A DNA stretch of 53,097 nt, from assembly GCA_017483665.1 (NCBI GenBank), contig JAFUVM010000078.1, positions 1-53,097 on the forward strand, read 5' to 3'. Positions 22,293 to 31,419 of this stretch are shown piece by piece (position 1 is the stretch's first letter; the number at the start of each line of letters is the position of its first letter). The position numbers were made by a program, and so were the translations under genes. The notes under the pieces are model-generated. The model was not told the DNA's origin. It ran no database searches and was given only the letters and a program-made list of their open reading frames with translations. The DNA is from Bacteroidaceae bacterium. Its GTDB lineage: Bacteria; Bacteroidota; Bacteroidia; Bacteroidales; Bacteroidaceae.

Positions 22293-22721
22293 ATGCTATA
22301 CTATCCTCTCCTCGCCTTAATGTTCCCGTTCATGCAGGCCGACACAACGCAGGTCGACAGCACTCGGACCGACAACACCATCCGTGTCGACACACTGAAG
22401 GAATTGGAAGTGCGTGGCGACTCTACCCTGCGCGTCAACGATGCCATACGACAAACAATCGGACGAGAACTGCAGTATCGTCAGGGTACTCCTACCGTGA
22501 GCGATGTCATCGGTGGCAAGGCGACAGACATGATTATGCACCCCTTCGCCATAAAGGACCGCAAGCGGGACCGCAAACATGCGCGTGACCGTAAGATTCT
22601 GGAGGAATATGAGCAGCTGGGACGCGTTAAGACCTTCGAGGAACTCCTCGACGAGGCCATCCGTCAGCAAGCCATCGAGGACGGTAAGGAACCGCCCTCG
22701 CGCTCCGGCAAGAAGGAGTAG
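22293..22721 (+). CDS. Small exported protein of unknown function
   Basis: The 142-residue product opens with a short hydrophobic leader (MLYYPLLALMFPFMQA) that looks like a signal peptide, followed by a Thr/Asp-rich stretch. The C-terminal half is highly charged (KDRKRDRKHARDRK and EEYEQLGRVKTFEELLDEAI) and probably helical. I do not recognise the family. A -7 box lies just upstream, and the deaminase gene follows after 32 bases. Confidence 0.7.
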   Translation: MLYYPLLALMFPFMQADTTQVDSTRTDNTIRVDTLKELEVRGDSTLRVNDAIRQTIGRELQYRQGTPTVSDVIGGKATDMIMHPFAIKDRKRDRKHARDRKILEEYEQLGRVKTFEELLDEAIRQQAIEDGKEPPSRSGKKE

Positions 22722-22753
22722 CATCGTCCACCCCCGATAAATCTTTCTTCGCC

Positions 22754-23227
22754 ATGAATAAACAAGACACAAACTTCATGCAGCAGGCCATCGACCTGAG
22801 TGTTCAGAACGTAGCCAACGGCGGCGGTCCTTTCGGAGCTGTCATCGTCAGGGACAACGAGGTGGTTGCTACCGGCGTCAACCGCGTCACCGCCAACAAC
22901 GACCCGACGGCTCATGCTGAGGTCTCTGCCATACGGGCTGCCTGCCAGCGGGAAGGTTCGTTCAAGCTGGAGGGCTGCACCATCTATTCCTCCTGCGAAC
23001 CCTGCCCCATGTGCCTGAGCGCCATCTATTGGGCTGGCATCAGCCGCATCTGCTTCGCCTGTACAAAGCAGGACGCCGAGGACATCCACTTCGGCGACAA
23101 GTTCATATACGAAGAAATGGCGCGTCCGATCTTCGAACGCGCCATTCCTATTGAAACCTTCATGCGCGAGGAAGCGTTGCAGGCATTCCGCGCATGGGAT
23201 GAAAAAACTGATAAGGTAGAATACTAA
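22754..23227 (+). CDS. Guanine deaminase-like CDA-fold enzyme
   Basis: The 157-residue protein is a zinc-dependent nucleobase deaminase. It shows the HAEVSAIR motif (about residue 54) and the CEPCPMC motif (about 82), which supply the zinc ligands and the catalytic glutamate, plus GGGPFGAVIV. The length, the AIYWAGISR segment and the C-terminal aromatic region match the GuaD-type guanine deaminases that turn guanine into xanthine. tRNA adenosine deaminase (TadA) is the main alternative but usually has a different C-terminus. The next gene starts one base after its stop. Confidence 0.83.
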   Translation: MNKQDTNFMQQAIDLSVQNVANGGGPFGAVIVRDNEVVATGVNRVTANNDPTAHAEVSAIRAACQREGSFKLEGCTIYSSCEPCPMCLSAIYWAGISRICFACTKQDAEDIHFGDKFIYEEMARPIFERAIPIETFMREEALQAFRAWDEKTDKVEY

Positions 23228-23228
23228 T

Positions 23229-24074
23229 TTGAGTTTGCACAAGCTTTCCCCCGCCGTCCTCACCCTGCTCATCTTCCTTCTGATGCAGGGAGTGGGCACA
23301 GCAGCCCTGTTCGGCATAGGCATCTTCCTTTCGCCAGAATTTGCTTTGGCTCTTAGGGAATTTGCCTGCGGTACGACGGACGAGCTGCCTCTGTTCACCG
23401 CATTGCCTGTTTCGTTCTTCGCGCTGACCCTGATGGCAACCAACATCTTGGCCGTCATTGTCTGCCGCTTCGTGCTGCACAACATCTGTTTCAGGTCAAC
23501 TTTCGACGTCTCTTCTGTCAACTGGCAGCCAGGCATGCTGGCGCTGCTCGGCGGCATCTTCGGCGCCATTGGCATGTCGGTCGTGACCGATTCCGTCGAG
23601 ATGCCCGACTCCATGCAGCAGGCATCACTGGCTCTGTCGCACAACATGTGGGGCTTGCTTACACTTGTTGTTGTCGGCCCCGTCACCGAGGAACTCCTCT
23701 TTCGCGAGGCCATAGCAGGCGAGATGCTGCGCCGTGGTGCCGCTCCTTGGGCGGCCATCCTCATCTCGGCGCTCTCCTTCAGCGTCGTGCACCTCAACTT
23801 TGCCCAAGGCATCTATGCGCTCCCCCTCGGCATCCTGTTCGGCGTTATCTATTACAAGACCGGAAACATCGTGCTCTCCTCCGTGCTACACATATTTAAT
23901 AATGGTATGGTTGCACTTCTGCTTTGCGTCTCCGGCAGCGACTTTGCCGACGCTTCTTATGCAGATTGGTTCGGCGGGATGACTATACCTTATATAATAA
24001 TGTCATTTAGCTTCGTGCTTTGTTGTGCCTTGATGTACGTATTTTGGCATCGATATTCACCCTGTGAAGAGTAA
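23229..24074 (+). CDS. CPBP family intramembrane metalloprotease
   Basis: The 281-residue protein has about seven or eight hydrophobic segments. The CPBP (Abi/Rce1) motif PVTEELLFREAI sits at about residues 151-162; the further conserved histidines are seen in SVVHLNFAQG and LHIFNNG. Such proteases process membrane proteins or protect against bacteriocins; the substrate is unknown. The frame begins with TTG one base after the upstream stop codon, which fits translational coupling; the next ATG, at about 23283, would cut into the first membrane segment. The gene ends 234 bases before the coiled-coil lipoprotein. Confidence 0.82.
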   Translation: MSLHKLSPAVLTLLIFLLMQGVGTAALFGIGIFLSPEFALALREFACGTTDELPLFTALPVSFFALTLMATNILAVIVCRFVLHNICFRSTFDVSSVNWQPGMLALLGGIFGAIGMSVVTDSVEMPDSMQQASLALSHNMWGLLTLVVVGPVTEELLFREAIAGEMLRRGAAPWAAILISALSFSVVHLNFAQGIYALPLGILFGVIYYKTGNIVLSSVLHIFNNGMVALLLCVSGSDFADASYADWFGGMTIPYIIMSFSFVLCCALMYVFWHRYSPCEE

Positions 24075-24200
24075 CAAGCAATGAAGATTTTTTGGAAAGA
24101 GAAGAGGAAAAAGAAGGTTAAAATTCTGAAATATGCAAAAAGTTTTGTTAAAATAGCTTAAACACCCCTCTTCTGTTATCCTCAATTCGTTATATTGTTT

Positions 24201-24208
24201 TACCTTTG
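24201..24208 (+). promoter_or_regulatory. Promoter of the coiled-coil lipoprotein cluster
   Basis: TACCTTTG is an exact -7 box. It leaves an untranslated leader of about 95 bases, A-rich near the ATG (TTAAAAAATG), as in strongly expressed Bacteroidota envelope genes. I see no gene in 24075-24308. Confidence 0.65.
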
Positions 24209-24308
24209 CAGAACATTAGCTCTCAAAAGGGTGTACTATGTAGATAAGAAGACGGAAGTAAAGCAACAAAACACATAACCAATTCTATTATAACAAACTT
24301 ATTAAAAA

Positions 24309-27300
24309 ATGAAAAAGAAACTCATTCAATCACTCACGCTACTGTTAGTGGCAGTATGTGTGGGAGCGTTCGTATCTTGTAAGGATACCAACGAGGATTT
24401 GTACAACGAGTATCGTGCAGAAGCTGCTGGGCAGTCCCTGACTTTGCAGCAGAAGCTTGAGGAGCTTGAGGGAAAAATAGCTGACCTCAAGTCGTGCACG
24501 TGCGACATGACTCTCGCCAACAGAGTAGAAACCCTTGAAGGGTTGGTTGCTGCCCTGGGTGGCGGCGGCAGTGGCAGCGTCGTTGACATTCTCGATGACT
24601 ACATTGACGATTTGCTTGGAGGTGGCTCCGGTAGCGGTGGCTTAACATTGGAGGACATTATTAGTATCGTTAACAACCTCCAGGGCGACGAGGGTGATTT
24701 AGCAAAGATCTACAATACCCTTGAGACTTATGGTAACGACATTACTACTATCCTGACAACGCTTCAGACTCATGGCGACAACATCCAGCTGCTTCTCACA
24801 AACCAGGCTGCTGCACAGGAGCTTCTCGCCAGCACGATTGAAGATCTGACAGCTCTCCAGGAAAAGGTTAATAACATCAAGCAGTGCGAATGCGACTTCA
24901 CTACCCTTTGGAATGCCATCCACGATCTGGAAGCTGGTCTGGCTGCTGCCGAGGCAAAGGCACAGAACGCAATGGATTTGGCTACAGCTGCCAACACAAC
25001 TGCCAACGAGGCTAAGCTGACTGCAGACGAGGCTAAGACTGCTGCTGATGCTGCAACAACAATCGCCAATGCAGCTACTGATTTGGCTCAGAAGGCTGTT
25101 CAGACTGCTGCAAATGCAGAGGACCTCGCTAAGGCTGCCGGCCTGACCGCACAGGAGGCTAAGGACTTCGCAGAATCTGCTAAGGCAAGTGCTGAGAATG
25201 CCCTCACTATCGCCAATAATGCAATCAGCGTTGCAACAACAGCCCAGACTACGGCAACGGCAGCTCTGGACCAGGCAAATGCTAATAAGGAGGCCATCGA
25301 TCAGCTCAAGAATGATATTCAAATCATTCAGACCACCCTCACACAGTATGGCGACCAGATTAACCTGAATACAACAAACATTCAGAAGAACGCTGATGCC
25401 ATTGCTGATGCAGTGAATAAGATTGAGACTAACGCTGCAAACATTCAGAAGAACGCTGATGCTATCGCTGATTTGCAGACTCAGATTACAACTGTTAGCC
25501 AGACTGCTGCCGAGGCTCTTCAGAAGGCAATCGATGCAGACGCTAAGGCAGAAGCCAACAAGTTGGCCATCGATAACCTGAAGCCCGCAGTTGAGGCCAA
25601 CACCGCAGCTATTACAGAACTTCAGAAGAAGACTCAGACTCTCGAGACCAACGTCACGAACCTCCAGACGGCTGTCAACAACCTCACCACTCAGGTTGAG
25701 AACAACACCACAGCTATCACCAACCTGAACAACACCGTCAACAACTTGACAAATCAGGTCAACACAATCGAAAGCACCGTCAACGACCTGAAGACTACGG
25801 TCGAACAGCACACAACCCAGATTGCTCAGTTGCAGCAAGACCTTGCTGACGCTAAGGCAGAATGTGCAGCTAACCTCGCAACAGCAAAGGCTTACACCGA
25901 CGCTGAGATTGCTGCTGCCAAGACTGCTATCCTGGCCGAGGTTGCCACTATGCTGGAGAACTACTATACAAAGGATAAGGTCTACACCAAGGAAGAGGTT
26001 GACGCTCTGCTCGATCAGCTCGATGTCAAGATTGAAGGCAATACCGTTAAGATTACGACTCTTGATGGCAGGGTTTCTACTCTCGAAACGACTGTCGACG
26101 GACACACTAGTAGCATCAACGCCATCAATGAAGAGATTGAGTTTATCAAGCAGCACCTTTGCGAGTGCGAGCCTGTTGACCTCACCGATATCCTGCAGCG
26201 TCTGACCGATGCTGAAGGCAACATTGGCAAGAACACTGAGGAGATCGAAAAGATTAAGCAGGAGATTGCTGACGTCATCAACAAGAACATTGAGGAGCTG
26301 GCAGAAAAGTATGATGACCTGAAGACTGTTATCGACAATCTGAAGTATGTTACTCCCGAGGAGCTGGACGACGTTGTTGACGCTCTCGTGGCTAAGGCTC
26401 AGGCCGACTCTACTGCCTTCAAGGAGCGCATGGACGTCATCGGCGACTCTGTCAAGACTGCTTTCCAGGACATTATCGACCTGAAGACTCTCGTCAACAC
26501 TCTCGAGAGCACAACAGTCAAGATTGACGACTATACAGCTGACAAGGAAGAAATCCTCAACAAGATTGATGCCAACACAACCAAGATTGAAGATGTTCAG
26601 GATGCAGTTGATGCCATCCAGGGTGAACTCGATGCATTGCAGGACGAACTCGATGAGCTGAACGACCGCATGGATGTTGCTGAGGCTAACATCGAGCAGG
26701 CTCTGGAGGACATTCAGGACCTCAAGGATGAAGTGTCAGCTGTTCAGGAGTTCCTCGCAAAGCAGGTAACCGGCATCATCATCCAGAGCACATACAATCC
26801 TGCCTTCGGCACACTGGATCTGCCCTTCGACGTTCAGTCCAACATCCTCGTTGCTTACTATGGCAAGCCCAAGAATGACGTTGAGTTCCCCACTTCGCGC
26901 ACAAGTAATTATGTACGCCCGGAGGAAGCTCTCACCGAAAAGGATATGGAGATGATTAACGGCGTTGAGGTCTTCGAACACATGGCCAACATTCCTCTCA
27001 TGTTCGAGAACAACTATGCTGGTAAGGTTTACATGACCATCAATCCCAACACTGCCGACCTCACTGGTCTGGAGCTGAGCATTGTCAACACTCAGGACAC
27101 TGAGTCTCCCATCAAGCTCGAAGGTGTGAAGAAGAGCACAGAGAAGCTGAAGTTCGGCTACACTCGTGGCGACAATGGCTTCTACGAGGCTGAAGCTGTC
27201 GTTGCACCCGTTGATGTTGAGAAGGTTGATCGCATAGCTGTTGACAAGGCTGCCCTCAAGGAAGCTTATAACGAGATTGCAAAGAATCGCCTCAATGCAA

Positions 27301-28901
27301 ACATCTCACAGGTAGCAACCGATTTCTATAAGTTTGTGAAGTCCGTTAAGCTTAACAAGAGCGGTCTGAAGTGCTCTTACACAGAGAACGGCAACACACA
27401 CTCTGTTTACTCTAATTACAATCTGGCTGCTACAGCAATCGATCCTCTCGACTTCGCTTCTTACAAGGACCTGAACTACCAGACTGTTCCCGGTTATGCA
27501 CGTGTCAACAAACTGCTCGACAGAATTTCCAACAGGGTCAACAATGAAGTACACGTATTCTTCAAGAACTTGAATGGAAACGGCATCACCGAGAAGCTCG
27601 CCAACCTTGAGATCAAGAAGATTGTCGTGAAGGACCTCAGCGAAGACCTCTTGGCAAAGTTCGACCTTGAGATTAACGAAGACTTCGAGATTGAAGGTCT
27701 GTCCTATCACCTGCAGCTGAACAAGGTTGTTGATGTTCCCGTCAAGTTTGATAAGGAGCTTTCAATTAACCTTAAGGGTCTGACAATTCCCATCAATATC
27801 CAGAAGGATGTAGAAGTTGACCTTACTGGTGTTGAGGTAAACACTCCCACTGTTGTCGTAACTGGTAAGGCTAGTGGTGAGGCAAATGCAGGAGCGGAAA
27901 TAGATCCTGTAACAAGTCTGCCTGTAAGAGATCCGGTTACTAATGAAATTGTCTTGAAGACGATACTCGTAGTTCCTATCTATACAAGCGAAAATCCTGC
28001 ACCGGGCGAGACTCCTGTAGGCTATGCACAACTTGATTTGGAGGACATCAAAGTTAATGCAGATATCAATGCCAGTGGTACTGCTGGTGATATCACGCTT
28101 AACGGTAACCCCGTCGCTCATGTTGAAATCAATCAGGATGTTACAATCGATGATGACCGATATGTTACATATGACTTGCATGTTGACGAGACCTTCCAGA
28201 CAACTATCAACATCGACGAGTGGTTCTACTTCGGTGACAACGGTACAGACAAGAAGACCTTCCACTTCGAGAAGACAATCAGCATGAGGAATGCAGTCGA
28301 GGAGCTCTGGGGCAATGCTCAGGATGCAATCGGCAGTGTTAACACCATGCTGGATCAGCTCCGCGACCTGGTTGATGCCGTCAACAGTGCCCTGAATCAG
28401 ATTAACAGCTACGAGGATAAGATCACAAGCACTGTTGATTCCTACATTGATCGGGTACGCAGCTACATTGACAGAATCAACAGTAAGATTGTCGGCTTTG
28501 TCAACAATACCAACAGCCGCTTCCAGCCCTTCATGGTTGCTGCAGACACCAAGGGTATCAAGAACCTGAGCGGTAGTAAGAACTATCCCACTCTGCTGAC
28601 GAAGGAGATTTCTCTCTATCCCACTTCTAAGACAATGGAGCTCCTCGTTCCCATTGCCAGAAAGCATGTCGCTGTCACCAACGTCTTCAAGGGTGAGGCA
28701 AGTGCTCAGGGTGGCGATGCCGACTGTCAGGCTCGTCTGAAGGATGCCAACACCGGCAAGCTCAACACCGTGCTGGATGGTAACATTCGTCAGATTGCCC
28801 TGAGCGGCCTGAAGAGTGGCTATGTATACGAGATTGCATACTCTGGCCTTGACTTCCACGGCAACATTGCTACTCGCAAGTACTATGTCTCTGTGAAGTA
28901 A
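24309..28901 (+). CDS. Giant coiled-coil surface lipoprotein
   Basis: The 1530-residue protein starts with a lipoprotein signal ending at Cys24 (FVSC) followed by KDTNED, which resembles the Bacteroidota export signal for surface lipoproteins. Residues about 40-840 are mostly heptad coiled coil with low-complexity Ala/Asn/Thr repeats (INLNTTNIQKNADAIAD and similar). Three CxC pairs are seen: Cys63/65, Cys193/195 and Cys618/620. YTKEEVDALL at about 559 resembles phage tail-fibre and trimeric-adhesin stalk motifs. Residues about 850-1380 look beta-rich, then a short coiled coil precedes a C-terminal domain. Codon use favours AAC, AAG and GCT, as in highly expressed genes. A trimeric or dimeric stalk is inferred; I recognise no named family. 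An OmpA-family gene follows after 36 bases. Confidence 0.85.
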   Translation: MKKKLIQSLTLLLVAVCVGAFVSCKDTNEDLYNEYRAEAAGQSLTLQQKLEELEGKIADLKSCTCDMTLANRVETLEGLVAALGGGGSGSVVDILDDYIDDLLGGGSGSGGLTLEDIISIVNNLQGDEGDLAKIYNTLETYGNDITTILTTLQTHGDNIQLLLTNQAAAQELLASTIEDLTALQEKVNNIKQCECDFTTLWNAIHDLEAGLAAAEAKAQNAMDLATAANTTANEAKLTADEAKTAADAATTIANAATDLAQKAVQTAANAEDLAKAAGLTAQEAKDFAESAKASAENALTIANNAISVATTAQTTATAALDQANANKEAIDQLKNDIQIIQTTLTQYGDQINLNTTNIQKNADAIADAVNKIETNAANIQKNADAIADLQTQITTVSQTAAEALQKAIDADAKAEANKLAIDNLKPAVEANTAAITELQKKTQTLETNVTNLQTAVNNLTTQVENNTTAITNLNNTVNNLTNQVNTIESTVNDLKTTVEQHTTQIAQLQQDLADAKAECAANLATAKAYTDAEIAAAKTAILAEVATMLENYYTKDKVYTKEEVDALLDQLDVKIEGNTVKITTLDGRVSTLETTVDGHTSSINAINEEIEFIKQHLCECEPVDLTDILQRLTDAEGNIGKNTEEIEKIKQEIADVINKNIEELAEKYDDLKTVIDNLKYVTPEELDDVVDALVAKAQADSTAFKERMDVIGDSVKTAFQDIIDLKTLVNTLESTTVKIDDYTADKEEILNKIDANTTKIEDVQDAVDAIQGELDALQDELDELNDRMDVAEANIEQALEDIQDLKDEVSAVQEFLAKQVTGIIIQSTYNPAFGTLDLPFDVQSNILVAYYGKPKNDVEFPTSRTSNYVRPEEALTEKDMEMINGVEVFEHMANIPLMFENNYAGKVYMTINPNTADLTGLELSIVNTQDTESPIKLEGVKKSTEKLKFGYTRGDNGFYEAEAVVAPVDVEKVDRIAVDKAALKEAYNEIAKNRLNANISQVATDFYKFVKSVKLNKSGLKCSYTENGNTHSVYSNYNLAATAIDPLDFASYKDLNYQTVPGYARVNKLLDRISNRVNNEVHVFFKNLNGNGITEKLANLEIKKIVVKDLSEDLLAKFDLEINEDFEIEGLSYHLQLNKVVDVPVKFDKELSINLKGLTIPINIQKDVEVDLTGVEVNTPTVVVTGKASGEANAGAEIDPVTSLPVRDPVTNEIVLKTILVVPIYTSENPAPGETPVGYAQLDLEDIKVNADINASGTAGDITLNGNPVAHVEINQDVTIDDDRYVTYDLHVDETFQTTINIDEWFYFGDNGTDKKTFHFEKTISMRNAVEELWGNAQDAIGSVNTMLDQLRDLVDAVNSALNQINSYEDKITSTVDSYIDRVRSYIDRINSKIVGFVNNTNSRFQPFMVAADTKGIKNLSGSKNYPTLLTKEISLYPTSKTMELLVPIARKHVAVTNVFKGEASAQGGDADCQARLKDANTGKLNTVLDGNIRQIALSGLKSGYVYEIAYSGLDFHGNIATRKYYVSVK

Positions 28902-28937
28902 AAAACGAAACGTCGAACCAGAAAAAAGAGAACAACT

Positions 28938-30086
28938 ATGAGAATTAAAGATATTATCATGTCTGTTGCCCTGTTTGCCGGATGCCTCACAGCATCCGCG
29001 CAGCAGGGAGCAGCTGCGCCCAGCGAGGAATTCAATCCTCACTGGTACGTTCAGGCTCAGGGTGGTGCACAGTACACACTGGGCGAGGTATGTTTCGGCG
29101 ACCTTATTTCCGGTACTGCTCAGATAGCAGGCGGCTACAACTTCACTCCCGTTTGGGGTGTGCGTCTTGCTGTCAACGCTTGGCAGAGCAAGGGCGGTAC
29201 TCATTTGGACTATCTCGGGCTTGGCGACAAGACCTGGAAGTATAATTATGTAGCTCCCACTGTTGATGTTGTCTGCGACCTCAGCAATTGGATTCTCGGC
29301 TACAAGGCAAAGCGTGTCTGCAACTTCGGTCTGCTGGCCGGCATCGGCGCCAACATCGGTTTTGGCAACGGTGAGGCCGGCGATGTCAGGGATGAGGTTT
29401 TGGCAGCAAGTGGCTATACACTTGACCCCGCCCACCTTATGTCCCTGTACTGGGACGGCACCAAGGCTCGTGTCGTAGGCAAGCTCGGCGCTTTCGTTGA
29501 CTTCAACCTGAGCCGTCGCGTGTCTCTCGGCCTGGAAGTGAACTGCAATCCGACTACCGACAGCTACAACTCCAAGAAGGCCGGCAACGGCGACTGGTAC
29601 TTCAATGCACTGGCTGGTGTGAAGGTAAGACTTGGCAAGGTGAGCCGCGAAGGTCAGCCTGTTGCTGCTTCTGCACCTGTTGTTGTAGAGAAGGTTGTGG
29701 AGAAGATTGTAGAGAAGCCCGTCGAGAAGATTGTCTACAAAGATGCTCCTGCTGCAAAGCGCGAGCCGCTCCGTCGCGACATCTTCTTCAACATCCGCGG
29801 TTCTCAGGTCAGCAAGACCGAGATGCCTAAGGTGGAGGATGTTGTGGCTTACCTCAACAAGTATCCCGAGGCAAAGGTTACCGTTACCGGTTATGCCGAC
29901 AAGGGCACTGGCAACCCGAAGATCAATGTGGGCTATGCTCAGAAGCGTGCCCAGATGGTGGCCGACCTGTTGGTTAACTCGTATGGCATTTCCCGCAGCC
30001 GCATCACTGTGGACAGCAAGGGCGACACCGTTCAGCCTTACGAGCAGAACGACCTGAACCGTGTCAGCATCTGTGTTGCCGAATAA
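28938..30086 (+). CDS. OmpA-family outer membrane protein
   Basis: The 382-residue product has a signal peptide (to about residue 21, TASAQQ), an N-terminal beta-barrel of about 215 residues, a linker of repeated VEK units (VEKVVEKIVEKPVEKIVYK, about 251-269) and a C-terminal OmpA domain (about 275-382) with FFNIRG, VTVTGYADKGTGN and NVGYAQKRAQMVADLL. OmpA domains bind peptidoglycan, so the protein should tie the outer membrane to the wall. It follows the coiled-coil lipoprotein by 36 bases and is probably on the same transcript; a hairpin follows it. Confidence 0.9.
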   Translation: MRIKDIIMSVALFAGCLTASAQQGAAAPSEEFNPHWYVQAQGGAQYTLGEVCFGDLISGTAQIAGGYNFTPVWGVRLAVNAWQSKGGTHLDYLGLGDKTWKYNYVAPTVDVVCDLSNWILGYKAKRVCNFGLLAGIGANIGFGNGEAGDVRDEVLAASGYTLDPAHLMSLYWDGTKARVVGKLGAFVDFNLSRRVSLGLEVNCNPTTDSYNSKKAGNGDWYFNALAGVKVRLGKVSREGQPVAASAPVVVEKVVEKIVEKPVEKIVYKDAPAAKREPLRRDIFFNIRGSQVSKTEMPKVEDVVAYLNKYPEAKVTVTGYADKGTGNPKINVGYAQKRAQMVADLLVNSYGISRSRITVDSKGDTVQPYEQNDLNRVSICVAE

Positions 30087-30115
30087 TTACAGAGTTATCG
30101 GCTGATACAAGAGAC

Positions 30116-30156
30116 ATTCCCCCGTCATTCTGCTTCTGGCGGAGTGGCGGGGGAAT
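30116..30156 (+). terminator. Hairpin after the OmpA-family gene
   Basis: ATTCCCCCG at 30116-30124 pairs with CGGGGGAAT at 30148-30156, with further partial pairing inside. No T-tract follows, so it may weaken transcription into the next gene or protect the mRNA end. Confidence 0.5.
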
Positions 30157-30189
30157 TCAGTTAAGAATTAATATTTGCTTTTGTTTATT

Positions 30190-31389
30190 ATGAATAGACT
30201 CTTCACATATCTGTTCGTTGCTTCTTTATTGAGCGTCGGAACAGTCAAGGCACAAAACGGAACCGGCTTTATCGGTAACGGCTATTACCGTGTCAGCAAC
30301 CTTGCTACCAGTCGTTACATCTATGTGACGGACAACAAGGACTACTACGATATGGCACGCGACAGGGAAGATTTTCAGGCTATACAGTTATGGAAGGACG
30401 TCAACCGTTATGCGTCCGACCCAGGCAGTGTTATCTACATCGAGCAGGTGACCAGCGACCATTTCGACCTCAGGGCGCAGGGCACGGGTGTCCATTCGCT
30501 GACGGGCTACTATGTTGGCGTCACGAAGAGTTCCGGCACCTACATTGTCTCGGCCAGTGTGACTAAGGCTGGCATGGAGGTGACCAAATATCTGACCGAT
30601 ACCGAACAGAGTTCGTCGGACCAGGGAACTATGGGTACAACCGGCAAGCTGAACTACCGTAAGTGGATAGTGGACAAGATAGAGACGGACCATGCCACCA
30701 ACTATTTTGGCATCAAGCCCACGATAGAGGTTGGCGGCAAGTATTATCAGCCGTTCTATGCTGCGTTCCCCTTCAAGGTGTCGAGTGCCGGAATGCACGT
30801 CTACTACTTAGAAGAGGTGGAGAGCAAGTACGCTGTCTTGAAAGAAATCGAGGGCGAGGTGCCTGCCGCTACGCCTGTCCTCATCGAGTGCGCTACGACC
30901 GATCCGTCGACTAACCGTATTGAGCTTCTTGCCTCTTCTTCGGCCAAGGTGACGGGCAACTTGCTTGGTGGCGTTTACTTCTGCAATGGCAAGCGCCCGC
31001 AGGAGTCGGTCGATGCCTACACAGCCTTCGATGCAGAGAAGATGCGTGTCTTCTCGGTTGTCGACGGCCAGCTTGTCATCACAAACAATGCCGATGCCCG
31101 CCTCAGTGAGATAAAGACAGTCGACTATACCACTTACTCCATGATAAAGGTGAAGTGCCTTCCTGCCAACACGAGTTACCTGAAGGCCGGTGCCGATACT
31201 CCGGCAGAGGTTCCTGTGTTCGTAGACGGCAATGTACCCGACGCCATTGGCAGCATCTTGGCTGAGCAGAAGCCGACGGCCGAGGGAGTCTATTCTCTCA
31301 GCGGCACGCAGCTCCGTTCTACAGGCGATTTGCAAGGACTGCCAGCAGGCCTGTATATCGTGAACGGGAAGAAAGTAGTGATAAGATAA
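30190..31389 (+). CDS. Secreted protein with GLYIxNGKK tail
   Basis: The ATG at 30190 opens a signal peptide (MNRLFTYLFVASLLSVGTVKAQ) and gives 399 residues; the frame is open five codons further up but without gain. The body starts with GTGFIGNGYYRVSNLATSRYIY, reminiscent of ricin-like or other beta-trefoil starts in Bacteroidota. The C-terminus ends GLPAGLYIVNGKKVVIR, the same tail type as the LamG protein at 1-4641. I do not recognise a catalytic motif. Its place after the OmpA-family gene suggests a role in the same surface structure. Confidence 0.75.
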   Translation: MNRLFTYLFVASLLSVGTVKAQNGTGFIGNGYYRVSNLATSRYIYVTDNKDYYDMARDREDFQAIQLWKDVNRYASDPGSVIYIEQVTSDHFDLRAQGTGVHSLTGYYVGVTKSSGTYIVSASVTKAGMEVTKYLTDTEQSSSDQGTMGTTGKLNYRKWIVDKIETDHATNYFGIKPTIEVGGKYYQPFYAAFPFKVSSAGMHVYYLEEVESKYAVLKEIEGEVPAATPVLIECATTDPSTNRIELLASSSAKVTGNLLGGVYFCNGKRPQESVDAYTAFDAEKMRVFSVVDGQLVITNNADARLSEIKTVDYTTYSMIKVKCLPANTSYLKAGADTPAEVPVFVDGNVPDAIGSILAEQKPTAEGVYSLSGTQLRSTGDLQGLPAGLYIVNGKKVVIR

Positions 31390-31419
31390 CGAAGAGACAG
31401 CCATATATAGTATAATAAT

